A stretch of 64,000 bases of DNA, from contig NC_081841.1 in the NCBI RefSeq assembly GCF_963259705.1, forward strand, positions 92,785,059 through 92,849,058, read 5' to 3'. The notes beneath the pieces were generated by a model. That model made no database searches. It was not told where the DNA came from and saw only the letters and a list, made by a program, of their open reading frames with translations. The DNA is from Myotis daubentonii (taxonomy: Eukaryota; Chordata; Mammalia; Chiroptera; Vespertilionidae). A program made the position numbers and the translations under genes. This document shows positions 1-11,630 of the stretch, one piece after another (positions within the stretch are counted from its first letter, which is position 1; each line of letters opens with the position of its first letter).

Positions 1-828
1 TTTCAATGGTTTTTTACGTTAACATGCTCAAAGCCAGGGCTTCCAAGAGTGACAATCTTATCTGTTTCATTACTCTCTTATCGTGTATCACTCTTCCCTC
101 CATCCTTGTCTGCCTGTCCTCTGTCCTCTTTTTCCCACATTCATTCATTCATTTACTCATCCAATTAATTTCTATGTGCTAGACACAGGGGATTAAGTGG
201 TAAGACACTCCATGCGACATTCCTGAAACCAGCCCCTATGAAACATGCCTTTCAGAAAATTATACCACAATAAAATATGAAGAGTCTTATGAGGGAAGAT
301 GTAGAAGGTGCTATGGTGCTTTATGATTCCTTTTTTCTATGCCCATCCACATCACTTCCTTTTTTTCTGTCTTGTCTCCACATACATTCTTCCATTCCCT
401 TGCTCTGGACTCTTGCTCTTTGCTCCTTTTTTGTCCTCATCTCTTTAGTCCTCTATTGTCCTGTTTTTCTTTCTCTCTTTTCCTGATTTAGTCCCTTACT
501 TTTTATCCTCCCATCTGTCCTTCCATCGTATCCCTCTGCCTCGCCCTGAACCTGGGCAATGTTCAGCTTTCATCTTAAAAGACACTTTCTCCACCGCCAG
601 CCCCCACGTGCACACAACCACACATCTCTGCAGCCACTTCCCTGCTCATACATTCAACCTCCCTTCAGGGGCGCAGGCGTTTGACCCCTGCAATGACAGG
701 GATCAGGGTAAACATTCCTGCTTCCCTCACTGGTGTCAGATGCTGAGACACATAACATTCATAGGGGTTAGAGTCAGAATCAAAAGCAAGCCCCAGAATT
801 CACGTGAAGAGGTTTAAATGTGGTAGAC
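1..828. other. GALNT8 intron 1, no recognised element
   Basis: This stretch lies downstream of the GALNT8 first coding exon on the minus strand, so it should be intron 1. It is pyrimidine-rich on the plus strand around 300-520. I see no convincing ORF, exon or repeat. The last few bases before 829 read as the start of the L1 tail that continues after the solo LTR. Confidence 0.5.
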
Positions 829-832
829 CTTA

Positions 833-1610
833 TGAAGTATGGTAGCAATCATCTCAGGTAGAAACTGTAGTTTAACTTTAACCCTGCTGTTTGGCTTCTG
901 TACTTAGTTGCTTTGTTTAACAATAGAAAAGTTATTTTGATTTCCTGAACTGTATAAATCATCCCACTCGATTGAATACCTTATTAACTGTAATGTGAAT
1001 ATCCCACTGATTGTGATCTTACTGGTTATCAAAGCACATTCTTCTGTACCTGGGAAACAGGACAGCACAATTATCCTAAATTGTTTTAGTGGCCACAGAT
1101 AATGCGTTCCAGTTGGCTCAGTGGTCCCAAGACCAGGACAGCGCAATTACTCTAAATTACCTCGATGGCTCTAGATAACGAGTTCCTGGCAACTCAGTGG
1201 TCTCAAGACCCAAGGGCTCTAGATAATGAGTTCCTGGCAACTCAGTGGTCTCAAGACCCAAGGGCTCTAGATAATGAGTTCCTGGCAACTCAGTGGTCTC
1301 AAGACCTGAGAGCTCTAGATAATGTGTTCCTGTCAACTCAGTGATCTGGAGACCCAAAACTTTAATTAACATGCTTAATTCTGCTTCTGTAAACTGCTTT
1401 TTTGCGAACCAAGTTCCTCATTCCAAACCCTGGGATGTAATCAATACCTTTGTGATTTTTGCCTATATAAACCTGGTTTTGCGGCCATCTTATCACTACG
1501 AGATTTGGGAGAGCAAGATGCCCCCTCATAGTCCCGAATTGCAATAAATGTGACTCTTTAATTCGACTTCTTGAGGCGTCCTTCTGTGATTCGCAGGGTA
1601 CATTATAACA
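833..1610 (+). mobile_element. Solo LTR, ERV1-like, with 48-bp U3 repeats
   Basis: The element starts TGAAG and ends ATAACA, and is flanked by the 4-bp duplication CTTA (829-832 and 1611-1614). The L1 sequence on either side becomes continuous when it is removed, which supports the boundaries. U3 carries about five 48-bp tandem units (about 1090-1345). A TATA-like CCTATATAAACC sits at about 1463-1475 and AATAAA at about 1543, as in a promoter/polyadenylation LTR. No internal retroviral genes are present. A 4-bp duplication is typical of gammaretrovirus-like ERV1. Confidence 0.75.
1087..1345 (+). repeat. 48-bp tandem repeats in LTR U3
   Basis: About five units contain GATAATGAGTTCCTGGCAAC followed by CTCAGTGGTCTCAAGACC. 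The middle units (about 1165-1310) are almost identical; the outer ones have diverged. Tandem U3 repeats in retroviral LTRs are usually enhancer units. That role is inferred here. Confidence 0.8.
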
Positions 1611-2046
1611 CTTAAGGGCATTATGTTAAATGAAATAAGTAAGAAAGAGAAAGACAAATACCATTTAATTGCACATATATGTCAATCTAAAAGTGGGGGA
1701 AACAAGCTCATAGTTACAGAGAACAGATTGATGGTTGCCAGAGGTTGGGGGGAGAGGGGAGGTGGTATGTGTGAAAGGGGTCAAAAGGTACAAACTTCCA
1801 TTTATAAAATAAGTAAGTCCTGAGATGTCTTTTAATGTACAGCATGGTGACTACAGTTAATAGCACTGCATTGTGTACTTGAAGTTGCTAAGAGAGTAGA
1901 CCTTAGAGGATCTCATCACAGGAAAAAAATATTTGTTATTATGTGTGGTGGCGGGTGTGACCATTTCAGTTAGTACAAGAATTGAATCATTACACTGTAC
2001 ACCTAGAACTAACATAATGTTAAAGGACAATTATGCCTCAATAAAA
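1611..2046 (+). mobile_element. L1 3' end (ORF2 tail and 3' UTR), old
   Basis: The text has the typical mammalian L1 tail: an ATGTTAAATGAAATAAGT-like ORF2 end, then a 3' UTR with the TACAGCATGGTGACTACAGT and ATTACACTGTACACCT motifs, ending at CAATAAAAGG. Its 5' continuation lies just left of the solo LTR. It is 5' truncated and has no intact ORF. Confidence 0.8.
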
Positions 2047-2524
2047 GGAAGAGGTTAATATGCGACACTGCATGGATTTCACAACCCTGGGAGGCTGGCA
2101 GATATGGTCTCATCATCTCCACTCACAGACCAGGAGCCTCACTGGGAGATATAAGCACTGGCTTTAGACCACTCAATCAGCATGTGACATCAGGGTTCCA
2201 CCTCAGGTCCTCCAACAAGCCCATCAGTCCCTGACAGCAGCTCAAGGCAAAATGGAAATGAGGCCTTAGCCCCAGAGATAGTTACCTCTGTTTGTCAGCC
2301 CTGCCACACAAAGTCCTAAGGTCAGGGCTGTGCGGAAAGAGTCCTGAGCTTCTCAGATGCTAAATTGAGCACCTAAGAGATGAAAACGTGAACTCTTACT
2401 CATTTTAAAATTTCTCCCCACTCCTTTCTTCTAAGAGTCCCCAAGTGTGCATGAGCATGTGTGCACGGGCATGCACGCACGCACACACACACAGAATCCC
2501 CTCCAAGTGACTGTTAAAACTTAC
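2047..2524. other. GALNT8 intron 1, adjacent to exon
   Basis: Unique-looking sequence with a short CA-rich tract at about 2475-2495. It ends at the splice donor of the GALNT8 exon (donor complement at 2519-2524). No other feature seen. Confidence 0.4.
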
Positions 2525-2735
2525 GCAGATGCTGCAACTCCAACTCCAGGTGAGAAAGTTTCTTTATCACCGTCTCGTTCCATTCAGACAGAGGGAAGTG
2601 AAGCTCCTTTTGGACACCACCCAGAATCAACTTTTGTAAAGTCATCTTGGTATAAACTACCAGGAGGAGATTGTAGACAATAACGAGAGTCAGCCCAATG
2701 CAGAGAACTTTGCAGAGATGTCTCCTGAGCATCAT
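2525..2735 (-). CDS. GALNT8: GALNT8 first coding exon (N-terminal 70 codons)
   Basis: GALNT8 is a polypeptide N-acetylgalactosaminyltransferase-family protein, a type II membrane protein of the Golgi that belongs to the enzymes starting mucin-type O-glycosylation. Read on the minus strand, the exon opens with two Met codons (2733-2735, 2730-2732), then a basic stretch, a hydrophobic signal anchor at about residues 10-28 (CIGLTLVIVYNLLLVVY) and a leucine-rich stem ending SHLELELQHL. It aligns without gaps to the N-terminus of mammalian GALNT8 as I remember it. The exon ends after one base of codon 71 at a consensus donor GTAAGT (complement at 2519-2524). The lectin and catalytic domains lie on exons beyond the left edge. 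The frame stays open upstream to 2840, but the family start is the Met pair. The next gene to the right on the same strand is NDUFA9, as in human. Confidence 0.88.
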
Positions 2736-3100
2736 ACTCCTACTCCGGCTCGGCCGCTCCCTGCGGGGCTGAGTGTCGCTGCTCGGGAAGCTAAGGATCA
2801 GAATCAGCCGAGCCTGGTCTCCTGGGTGCAGAGATGACACCCTGCCTGCTGAACCAGATGTTCTCCGACTGGAAAGCTGGCACAGGCTGCCTGGCTTCTC
2901 CCTGAGCAGTGTCAGGTGTGGAGTATGTCAGGGCAGCCACCCAATGAACGGCAGGCTCCCTGGGTACACCTTGCACTGTCTCAGAAGTCAAAGTCAACAA
3001 ACTTGAGGAGAGCTTTCTAAGGTGGAGGTGAGCCCCAGGCGATGGCCCTGCTTCACTGATCCCTGCCCTCTGCTAGCCATCTGCACACAGCTCTGCACAC
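2736..3100 (-). promoter_or_regulatory. Presumed GALNT8 5' UTR and promoter-proximal region
   Basis: This lies directly upstream of the GALNT8 start codon on the minus strand. It is moderately GC-rich near 2740-2830. I see no clear TATA box. A possible acceptor (complement of CT at 2791-2792) would allow an upstream non-coding exon. The assignment rests on position only. Confidence 0.3.
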
Positions 3101-4290
3101 TCAGGTCTGATAGTGGGGAAGGGCATGTAATAAGAATAGAGCCACAATCCTTTAATGAGTATTCACCTTACTAACTATAGATAAGAAGTTTTCTTACAGA
3201 CCCTGGGAAACTGGAGGATGTGCTGCAAGGAGAAAAATAGAGCTGTAAATGATAGGAGACACCTTGGGGCCCGAATGGGTCCGTTGCTCAGAAAGGAAAA
3301 TGCATCTTGAGAACAGACAAAAAACAGGACAGTTTTGATTTGGTTGCTGTGCCTGGACCCTGTTGCCCTCTGGGAGTTTGCCTCAGGAACGCTGACCATT
3401 CTCTTCAAGATCCTGGAAGGAGACTCAGGGACCACGGACCCTGCAGCCATCCCCACCCTTCCCCCTTGTATGCAGCCTTTCTTCCTTATTCCTATGTAAC
3501 CAGCCAGCTAGTAGGAGATGCGAGAGCATATTTTTGTGGATGACCTGCTGCTCTTCCACACTGCCAGCATTCTTGGAATAAACGCTCATATATGGTTCCA
3601 CCCTGACGCTGCTTAATCAGCTCAAGTAGTGACAGTCAGCTGGGACCCACTGATTGTCGGGTTTCAGTTCCACCCTGCTCCAGCTTCCACTAACTCTTCG
3701 GCTCCCACACCTCACCTTCACTATATGTTTTGGACAAATCATTTAATTACCATCACTGCAGACTAAACACTGAAATTGTTCCCCAGAGCCAAAAGTGTAT
3801 AGTTCTAAGTCTAGTGTTGGGCTCCTCCATAATCATATCTCTCCCTGTGTCCCAGCTCTGGCACACCTTACTAGGTCTCCAAATCAACAAGAGCTGGGGC
3901 AGACATTTAGGTTAAAGTACAGAGATGTGGCTTTAGAAAAAGCAGGTAGAACAAAAAATAATAATAAAATGTAAGAGTGTTTTATACCTGTTGTTCCCAT
4001 GCCCTCACCTACAAATGAGAGTCAAAATAAATGTAAAATGGATGATCATGTCTATTTAACACTTGAAATGGAGTAGACCATTTATCTCTAATTCTCCCCA
4101 CTGAAGACAATTAAAAACTTTGGGTTCTATAAATAAAACAAACATGAACTCTCTGAAAGGTGGAGAAAAGGGCTATGGGAACAACATAGTGGTGAGTTCC
4201 CTGGGTTTTCTTTTTGCCTAATATATCCTAGACTGAATGCTGAGTAAGTTGCCAAACTGTAAATGCCAACAGGAAAAGACAATAAAAGCC
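3101..4290. other. Intergenic; possible old LTR at about 3170-3660
   Basis: Around 3590 there is AATAAA followed by a CTCATATATGGTTCCACC segment that looks like the R/U5 end of an old LTR. Termini and target duplications are not recognisable. The rest looks like unique intergenic DNA without a gene. Confidence 0.25.
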
Positions 4291-5342
4291 CCAAAGAAAA
4301 TCCTGTTCTCTCTAGACAAAGGAACAGGACAGGGGCAGCCCAGCAAGATGGAAAACATTCAGACAATAACTGCTATACTCCAGCCAAACACCACTTAAAA
4401 ACCTGTTACACTACACCCATCCCATCCCATGTGGGAAGCCTCGACTACCACCCTCTCCCCCGCTGTGACAAGGTGCCCCTTCCTTCATCCCCTCTGGGAT
4501 GGGGCCGAAGAAGGAGCCATAATTTTTATCTATGCCCCCCAGGGTGTCAGTAAGGAAACAGTAATGAAGTGGCCCGCCCTCTCTCAGCCAGTTGGTATCA
4601 GCAGAGGCCTAGTGGGGAACCTGAACTTCCTTCCCCACAAGCAGTAAATGTATTTCCTCCTACCCCCAGGTGTCAATAGAGGCAAAGTGGGAAACCTTGA
4701 CTTCCACTCCCACTTGACAGCAAAAAGGTGGCATCTCCATTTCCCCACCAAAGAGTGTCAGGGAGTCCTGCTAAAACAGAAGATTCAATTAAGATCCAGA
4801 GTCACACAACATAATACTCAGAATGTCGAGGATGCAATAATAAATAACCTGACATACCTAGAACCAGGAAAATCTCAACTTGAATGATACCATCACCAAT
4901 ACGACAAAGATGTTGGAATTATCTAATGAGGATTGTAAAGCAGTCATCATAAAAAAAAAAATGCTTCAATAAGCAGTTATCAACATGATTGGAACAAATG
5001 AGAAAAAAATGTCTCTGCAAAGAAATATAAAGTCTAAGGAAATAAAATAGAAAACCTAAAAGAAACCAAATTAAAATTTTAGAATTGAAAATACAATAAA
5101 TAAAATTTTAAATCACTGGAGAAGCTTCAAAGGCAGAATGAAAGAAATAGAGAAAAGAATCAGGGAACTTGATTAGAAAACAGAAAGGACAGTAGAAATT
5201 ATCAACCTGAACAACAGAGCACGAATAGACTATAAACCTCAAGAACTGTAGAATATAGTAAAAGGTTTAGTGTTTCATCAGAGTCTCAGAAGGAAAGGAG
5301 AAATGTGAGGCTAAATAAGAAATTGAAGAAATAAGTTGGCAA
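4291..5342 (+). mobile_element. Old L1 (L1M-type) 5' region and ORF1 start, decayed
   Basis: Plus-strand text has the A-rich, ORF1-like run of an old mammalian L1 (repeated AATAGAGAAAAGAATC- and GAAATTATCAACCTGAAC-like phrases) with many stops. It is interrupted at 5342 by the GPBP1L1 retrocopy and resumes at about 8709. The 5' boundary is approximate. Confidence 0.6.
5328..5342 (+). repeat. Left target-site duplication of GPBP1L1 retrocopy
   Basis: GAAATAAGTTGGCAA, identical to the copy at 8694-8708. It is inside the old L1, which is continuous once the retrocopy is removed. Confidence 0.9.
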
Positions 5343-8300
5343 GGGGAAGAGCTTTGTTATGGTTGTGGGCTCACCAGCTCTGCGGGATTAGGAAGCTGAG
5401 GACGCATCCTCAGACATCGCGGTGTCTCGTGCCTAGCCTCAGCCCGGCCGCTGCCCATGTTAGATTTCTGTGGCCTTTTAAATGATTGAATAATGATGGA
5501 TATGGATTCGAAATAATAAATGACTTCTCTACTGAAGCAATAGAAGATTCTTCACATCACTTCCAGTAGCTCAATTTCAGTCTTCAGGAAAGGGCAAAAC
5601 AAGTGAAATACAGAAAACTGAAGAAAAGAAAACTTCACTTTGGAACTGTCTTTCTCCTTGACTACTCCTTAACCCCCATCTTTCTACTTGCTTTAATTTT
5701 GCTGTGAGTTTATAACTAGTGAAGAACAAAGAAATAGAAGATACATTTGGGAGCTTTATACCAAGAAATTTGCCTTGAAAGCTGCTATTCTTTGGAGGGA
5801 AAAGTACATCAAATTCCTGTCTAATTTTTTAAAAACAAGATTTCTTATATCCTTAGATTTTGAAGAATAAAACAAATATAAATTCATATCTGCACTTTTT
5901 TTAGCAGCTGTGTATGAATAATGAGATTTGTAAATTAAGGGCTTTGTCAGTGGATGTTTTGCGACTGGAGTTGAATGCTCAGAAGATCTTTTATAGCTCT
6001 TTAATATTATATTTTTGATTATCACTTAGATGACATTATTTGCCCTTGCAAGTCCACCTGTCTTTCTAGTTATGCCCTTGTTATGAACAGTGTTTGTACT
6101 CACTGTGCAAACATCTATGTATTATCTATTTAAACAGCATCATAGAGCCATCACTCAAGGAAGTTGAATGAGGTGAACATAGACATAGGTCTTTCCCCTT
6201 CCCCCCATTTTTAAATGTAACAGATACTTTCTTTATCTTCCCCTTCTCCTTTCCCCTCCCTCCTCTTCCCTTTTGGAAACCATGTCAGGAACTAGGCAGT
6301 TTAGATGAGCAATTGAGGGGACTGAGAGAGTGATCCACACAGAGCCTGGCTTCTTTGTGCTTCATCATAAGGTGTGCTGCTGGTCAGCCTTATTAAACAC
6401 CCTTCTAACGAGAACCTTGTGGGAAATCAGCTGGCAGACTCAAGGAGTTCAGGAAACAGGACCACAGAGGTTACACTCTGGGATCCTGGCCATGAGGTTG
6501 GATGCCTCACCTTGCTGAAAAGAGACACTGGACCTAAATGGCGCAGCATGACTTTGTTCCTGCTTGGCTAAATTTTTCAACACCACAGGCAGTGAAGTCA
6601 CCTACAGCCACCTTTGAAAAACACGGAGAGCACCTACCCCGAGGAGATGGTAGATTTGGAGTAAGCCGTCATCGTCGACATAATTCCTCTGATGGCTTTT
6701 TTAACAATGGACCTCTACAAACTACAGGAGATTCTGGCACCAGCCCTCCCTGTTTCGCCATGATTCTGTAGACTCAAGTGTCTCTAAGGGAGCATATGCT
6801 GGAATCACAGGAAACCTATCTGGTTGGCATGGCTCTTCCCGTGGTCATGATGGCATGAGCCAGCGTAGTGGGGGTGGCACAGGAAACCATCACCACTGGA
6901 ATGGCAGCTTGCACTCCAGGAAAGGCTGTGCCTTTCAGGAAAAGCCACCTGCAGAGATTAGGTAAGAAAAAAAGAAGAAGACGAGGTGGAAAAGTTGCAG
7001 TTTGAAGAGGAAGACTTCCCTTCTTTGAATCCAGAAGCTGGCAAACAGAATCAGCCATGCAGACCTATTGGGACCCCTTCTGGAGTGTGGGAAAACCCAC
7101 CTGGTGCCAAACAAACCTCCAAAATGCTAGTTATCAAAAAAATTTCCAAAAAGATCCTGCTGCTGCCTTCTCTGCTGCATTCACCTCACCAGAATCTCAC
7201 TATGCAAATGGGAACAAATCATCCAACATGGTTCCAAGTGTCTATAAGAACCTGGTTCCTAAGCCTGCACCACCTCCCTCCAAGCCCAGTGCATGGAAAG
7301 CTAACAGAATGGAACACAAGTCAGGATCCCTTTCCACTAGCCAGGAGTCTGCTTTTACCAGTCCAATCTCTGTTACCAAACCAGTAGTACTGGCTGGTGG
7401 TGCAGTTTTAAGCTCTCCCAAAGAGGGTCTCTCCAGCACCACTCCTCCCATTGAGATCAGCTCCTCTCATCTGACCAAGTTGACCCGCCGAACCATTGAC
7501 AGGAAAAGCGAGCTTCTGAAGACTCTGAAGGATGACTGGGATGGAGACTTCTCAGAGAGCAGAGACTGTGACAAGCTGGAGGATTTGGAGGACAAACAGC
7601 ACACCTGAACCAAAGGAAAATGGAGAGGAAGGCTGTCATCAGAACGGCCTCCCTCTCCCTGTAGAGGAGGAGGGGAGGTCCTCTCACACTCACTGGAGGC
7701 AGAGCACAGGTTATTGGAAGCAATGGGATGGCAGGAGCATGCTGGAAATGATGAGAATTACCTTCCCCTCACAGAGGATGAGCTTAAAGAGTTCCATATG
7801 AAGACAGAGCAGCCGAGAAGAAATGGCTTTGGGAAGAATGGCTTCTTGCAAAGCCGCACTTCTAGCCTGTTCTCCCCTTGGAGAAGCACGTGCAAAGCAG
7901 AGTTTGAGGATTCAGACACTGAAACCAGTGGCAGTGAAACATCAGATGACGATGCCTGGAAGTAGGCACATAAATGTTCACAGTTAAATCTGACCCATAA
8001 CCTCAGCTTGTGTGCTTACGGAGAATACAAAAAAAATATTTTCCTTTCATGTTGTTGTTGAATATTTCATGCACAAGGGAAATAATCATATCCCAAAGAG
8101 AGAGCGATTGGCTTGTTTAGCTTTTGTTGTTTTTCTTTCCTGTTATTTTCTTAGTAGAGAAAATTTGTGTGGTGAGAAATACTTTTAAAATACACACACA
8201 GTATATATGGGGCGATGCACAAGTGGACGCTGACAGAGAGGAGACACTGGTCTGCAGCAATAGCTTCCACCAGCCTTTGGGGCACTCACCCCTGTGCTCA

Positions 8301-8693
8301 AGCAATCATTGTCAATGACAAAGTGACTATTGAAGTTATAATTGTATTAAATTAATGCTAATAATTTGGATATTTTATTTTATTTTTGGCTGCTTGGGTA
8401 ACGTTAGCCCTTAACCAAGCATATGTGGGGGGCAGGGGGGTTTGTTTCTTTTTTTTCTTTTTTGGGTACAGCTGTAAAATATTTGGATATAGGAAATGTG
8501 TTATTCTTGCAGCCTTGATATTCAGGGTGGATTGTAAAATATAAATTTTTGTGAAATTTCAAAGATTAAGATTATTTTGATAACATTATTTACAGGTTTA
8601 AAAGATGTGGTTATCACAAGTCTTGAAGGGGAAACTACTGCATAAAATAACTAACTTGGAATAAATATTTTGCATCAGTTTGGATAAAAAAAG
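5343..8693 (+). pseudogene. GPBP1L1: Processed pseudogene of GPBP1L1 (vasculin-like 1)
   Basis: Intronless retrocopy of the GC-rich promoter-binding protein 1-like 1 mRNA, inserted by L1 machinery. It has a 5' UTR (about 5343-6537), a coding region starting MAQHDFVPAWLNFS at 6538 and ending TSDDDAWK with TAG at 7963-7965, and a long 3' UTR ending in a short A-run at about 8685-8691. The duplication GAAATAAGTTGGCAA flanks it at 5328-5342 and 8694-8708. The frame is broken at least five times: near 6735 (a one-base loss after TTGDSG), near 6962, near 7135, near 7600 and near 7710, so no protein is expected. The GPBP1L1 match, rather than the paralogue GPBP1, rests on segments such as FEEEDFPSLNPEAGKQ and TKPVVLAGGA. 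Confidence 0.93.
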
Positions 8694-8708
8694 GAAATAA
8701 GTTGGCAA
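8694..8708 (+). repeat. Right target-site duplication of GPBP1L1 retrocopy
   Basis: Identical 15-bp match to 5328-5342, directly after the A-rich end of the retrocopy. Confidence 0.9.
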
Positions 8709-8960
8709 AAGACATAAATCTACAGATTCAAAAAGCTGAGAGAACTGCAAATAAGATAAATCAAAGAAATTATGCCAAGACACATCATAATCAAACTTTT
8801 GAAAACTAAAGACAAAGAAAAAAATTGAAAACAGTGAGACAGAACCAACAGCTCACCTGTAGGGAGAAAAGAACTATTTGAATGACACAGAATATAATGG
8901 AGGAACCACACACACCCTGGATCAAGCTGAAAATGGATGAGTTTGAATGCACAAGTCACA
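8709..8960 (+). mobile_element. Old L1, continuation after the retrocopy
   Basis: A-rich L1-type sequence resumes after the duplication (GACATAAATCTACAGATTC, ATCAAAGAAATTATGCCAAG) and ends where a Helitron 5' terminus starts at 8961. Confidence 0.55.
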
Positions 8961-9050
8961 TCTATATATATAAAAGCCTAAGTGGCCAGCTGGTAGCTAT
9001 AATGTGCACTGACCACCAGGGGGCAGACACTCAATGCAGGGGCTGAAACC
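8961..9050 (+). mobile_element. Helitron (HeliBat-type) 5' end fragment
   Basis: Starts TCTATATATATAAAAGCC directly after a host A, as expected for the TC terminus at an A|T target. The common HeliBat internal phrase CACTGACCACCAGGGGGCAG follows at about 9009. The match fades into L1 3' UTR-like sequence at about 9055, so no 3' end in this orientation is seen. Confidence 0.75.
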
Positions 9051-9054
9051 ACAG

Positions 9055-9143
9055 GCATGAAAACATGGAACAGACTGATGAATCTCAGAGGGAAGTGGGG
9101 AGGCAGACGTGGGGAAGAGATTAACCAAAGATCTTCTATGCAT
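9055..9143 (+). mobile_element. L1 3' UTR fragment between Helitron pieces
   Basis: GAACAGACTGATGAATCTCAG through ATTAACCAAAGATCTTCTATGC is close to the L1 3' UTR phrase at about 13600-13680 (GAAACAGACTGTCGAATATC, ATCAACCAAAGAACTTGTATGC). It may be cargo of the Helitron or an older L1 remnant. Confidence 0.6.
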
Positions 9144-9144
9144 A

Positions 9145-9272
9145 CTAGAGGCTGGATGCACGGATTCATGCACCAGTGGGTTCCTCAGCCTGACCTGCAG
9201 GGATCAGGCTGAAAATAGCCCTTGGCCTGGCCTGTGGGGATCAGGCCAAGACCGGCTCTCCAACATCCCCCA
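9145..9272 (-). mobile_element. Helitron 3' end fragment, minus orientation
   Basis: Read in reverse, it ends in a CAT/CGT-rich hairpin (GATGCACGGATTCATGCACC on the plus strand) followed by CTAG at 9145-9148, the standard HeliBat 3' terminus. The internal repeat phrase GGGATCAGGC appears twice. The 5' end is missing. Confidence 0.75.
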
Positions 9273-9737
9273 ATACATGACGGTGACTACAGCAATGTTT
9301 GAAAGAAAACCAGTACCCAATGCCCACATTCTCCAATGCAAGGGACCAATGTATCTTAAAGAAATGATTGATTCTGGAGCAGGACAAATACAAGATGAAC
9401 CCGAAGCATCTTGTAATAGCAGAAAGTAAAAAAATGATCAGAAAAGGAAAAGTAAGACAAAAAAACTAAACAGAAGTACAAGAAAAAAGACTGGAAGGAA
9501 ATATGCTGAAATGATAAGAATGGTTTTATTAAGATTTCATTACTCTGTTAATTCAAATGTGTAAATTAGCAGTACAGGCAGTTAATTTACTTTACTTTTT
9601 CTACTTCTTACTTGTTTGCTGATATGGTCTTAACAGCTTCATAATGGGAAACATTAGCAAATTAATGGTAATTTTTTTAGATTAGAAATCATGATGATTT
9701 TATTTTTTATTTTTACCTTTGCTTTCATTTTGTGATT
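9273..9737. other. Unassigned A/T-rich sequence
   Basis: Part of a 106-codon open frame (9109-9429) crosses the Helitron boundary into this stretch, but its composition and position argue against a gene. It may be remnant L1 sequence. I do not recognise it. Confidence 0.3.
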
Positions 9738-11630
9738 TTTTTTATTTTTAAAGTATTACGTATGTCTCCTTTTTCCCTGATTGACACCCCCCACCCCCGC
9801 TGCCCCCAGCCCCAGCTCCCCTGCCTTCTCTCTGAGGTTGGATGGTCTGTTCAGTGTTTTTTTGTCTCTGGATCTGTTTTTGCTCATCAATATATGTTGT
9901 TCATTATATCCCACATATGAGTGAGGTCATGTGATATTTGCTAGTATCTTTCTCTGACTGCCTTATTTTGCTTAGCTAATGCTCTCCAGGTCCATCCATG
10001 CTGTTGCAAATGGCAAAAGTTCCTTCTTTTTTACAGCAGCGTAGGATCCCATTGTGTAGATATACCACTGTTTTTTAATCCACTCATCTGCTGATGGGCA
10101 CTTAGACTGTTTCCAAATCTTAGCTATTATAAATTGTGCTGCTATGACCATAGGAGTGTATATGTCCTTTCTGAATGGTGTTTCTGGTTTCTTGGGTTAT
10201 AGTCCTAGAAGTGGGATTACTGGGTCAAATGGGAGTTCCATTTTTAATTTTTTGAGGAATTTCCATACAGTTTTCCACAGTGACTGCACCAGTCTGCATT
10301 CCCACCAGCAGTGCACAAGGATTCCTTTTTCCCCACATCCTACCCAGCACTTGTTCTTTGTTGATTTGTTGATGATAGCCATTCTGACAGGTGTGAGATG
10401 GTATCTCATTGTAGTTTTGAGTTGCATCTCTCAGATTAGTGATTTGGAACATGTTTTCATATGTCTCTTGGCATTCTGTATATACTCTTTTGAAAAATGT
10501 CTATTTAGGTCCTTTGCCTATTTTTTATTGGATTGTTTATCTTGTTAAGTTGTATGAGTTCCCTGTAAATTTTGGAGATTAAACCTTTATCTGAGATAAC
10601 ATTGGCAAATATGTTCTCCCATACAGTAGACTTTCTTGTTATTTTGTTGACTTTTTTTTTTTTTCTGTGCAGAAGCTTTTAATTTTGATGTAGTCCCATT
10701 TGTTTGTTTTCTCCTTAGTTTCCATTGCCCTAAGAGCCGTATCGGTAAAGATATTGCTACGACATATGTCTGATTTTTGCTGCCTATGGAATCTTCTAAG
10801 ATTTTTATGGTTTCCTGTCTTACGTTTAAGTCCTTTAACCATTTTGAGTTTATTTTTGTGTACGGTTTACTAGTAAGTTGGTGATCTAGTTTCATTTTTT
10901 TGCATGTATCTGTCCAATTTTCCCAACACCATTTATTGAAGAAACTGTCTTGACTCCATTGTATACTCTTGCCTCCTTTGTCAAATATTAATTGAGCATA
11001 ATGGCTTGGGTCAATTTCTGGGTTCTCTATTTGGTTCCCTTGGTCTATATGTCTGTTCTTGTGCCAATACCAGGTAGTTTTGAGAACAGTGGTGTTGTAA
11101 TATAGCTTGATATCTGGTATTGTGATCCCTCCAACTTTGTTCTTCTTTCTCAGGATTGCTGTGGCTATTCAGGATCTTTTTATTCCATATGAAGTTTTGG
11201 AGAGTTTGTTTTAGGTCTGTGAAATATACCGTTGGTATTTTAATGGGGATTGCATTGAATCTATAAATTGCTTTGGGAAGTATGGACATTTTAATGATGT
11301 TGATTCTTTCAATCCATAAATACAGTACGTTCTTCCATTTGTTTATGTCTTCCTCTATCTCTTTTTTTAATATCCTGTAGTTTTCTGAGTACAGGTCTTT
11401 TACCTCCTTAGTTAAGTTTATTCCTAGGTATCTTAATTTTTTGGTGAAATGGTAAATATTTTTTTAGTTTCTCTTTTGTGAGTTCATTATTGGTGAATAA
11501 AAAAGCTATAGATTTCTTGGTGTTAGTTTTGTATCCTGCTACATTGCCAAATTCATTTATTAGGTCTGGTAGTTTTTTTATGGAGTCTTTAGGGTTTTCT
11601 ATGTACAATATCATGTAATCTGTGAATAAT

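Noticed and set aside
9109..9429. 106-codon ORF ending in CNSRK
   Set aside because: It begins in L1/Helitron sequence and crosses their boundary; no recognisable protein.
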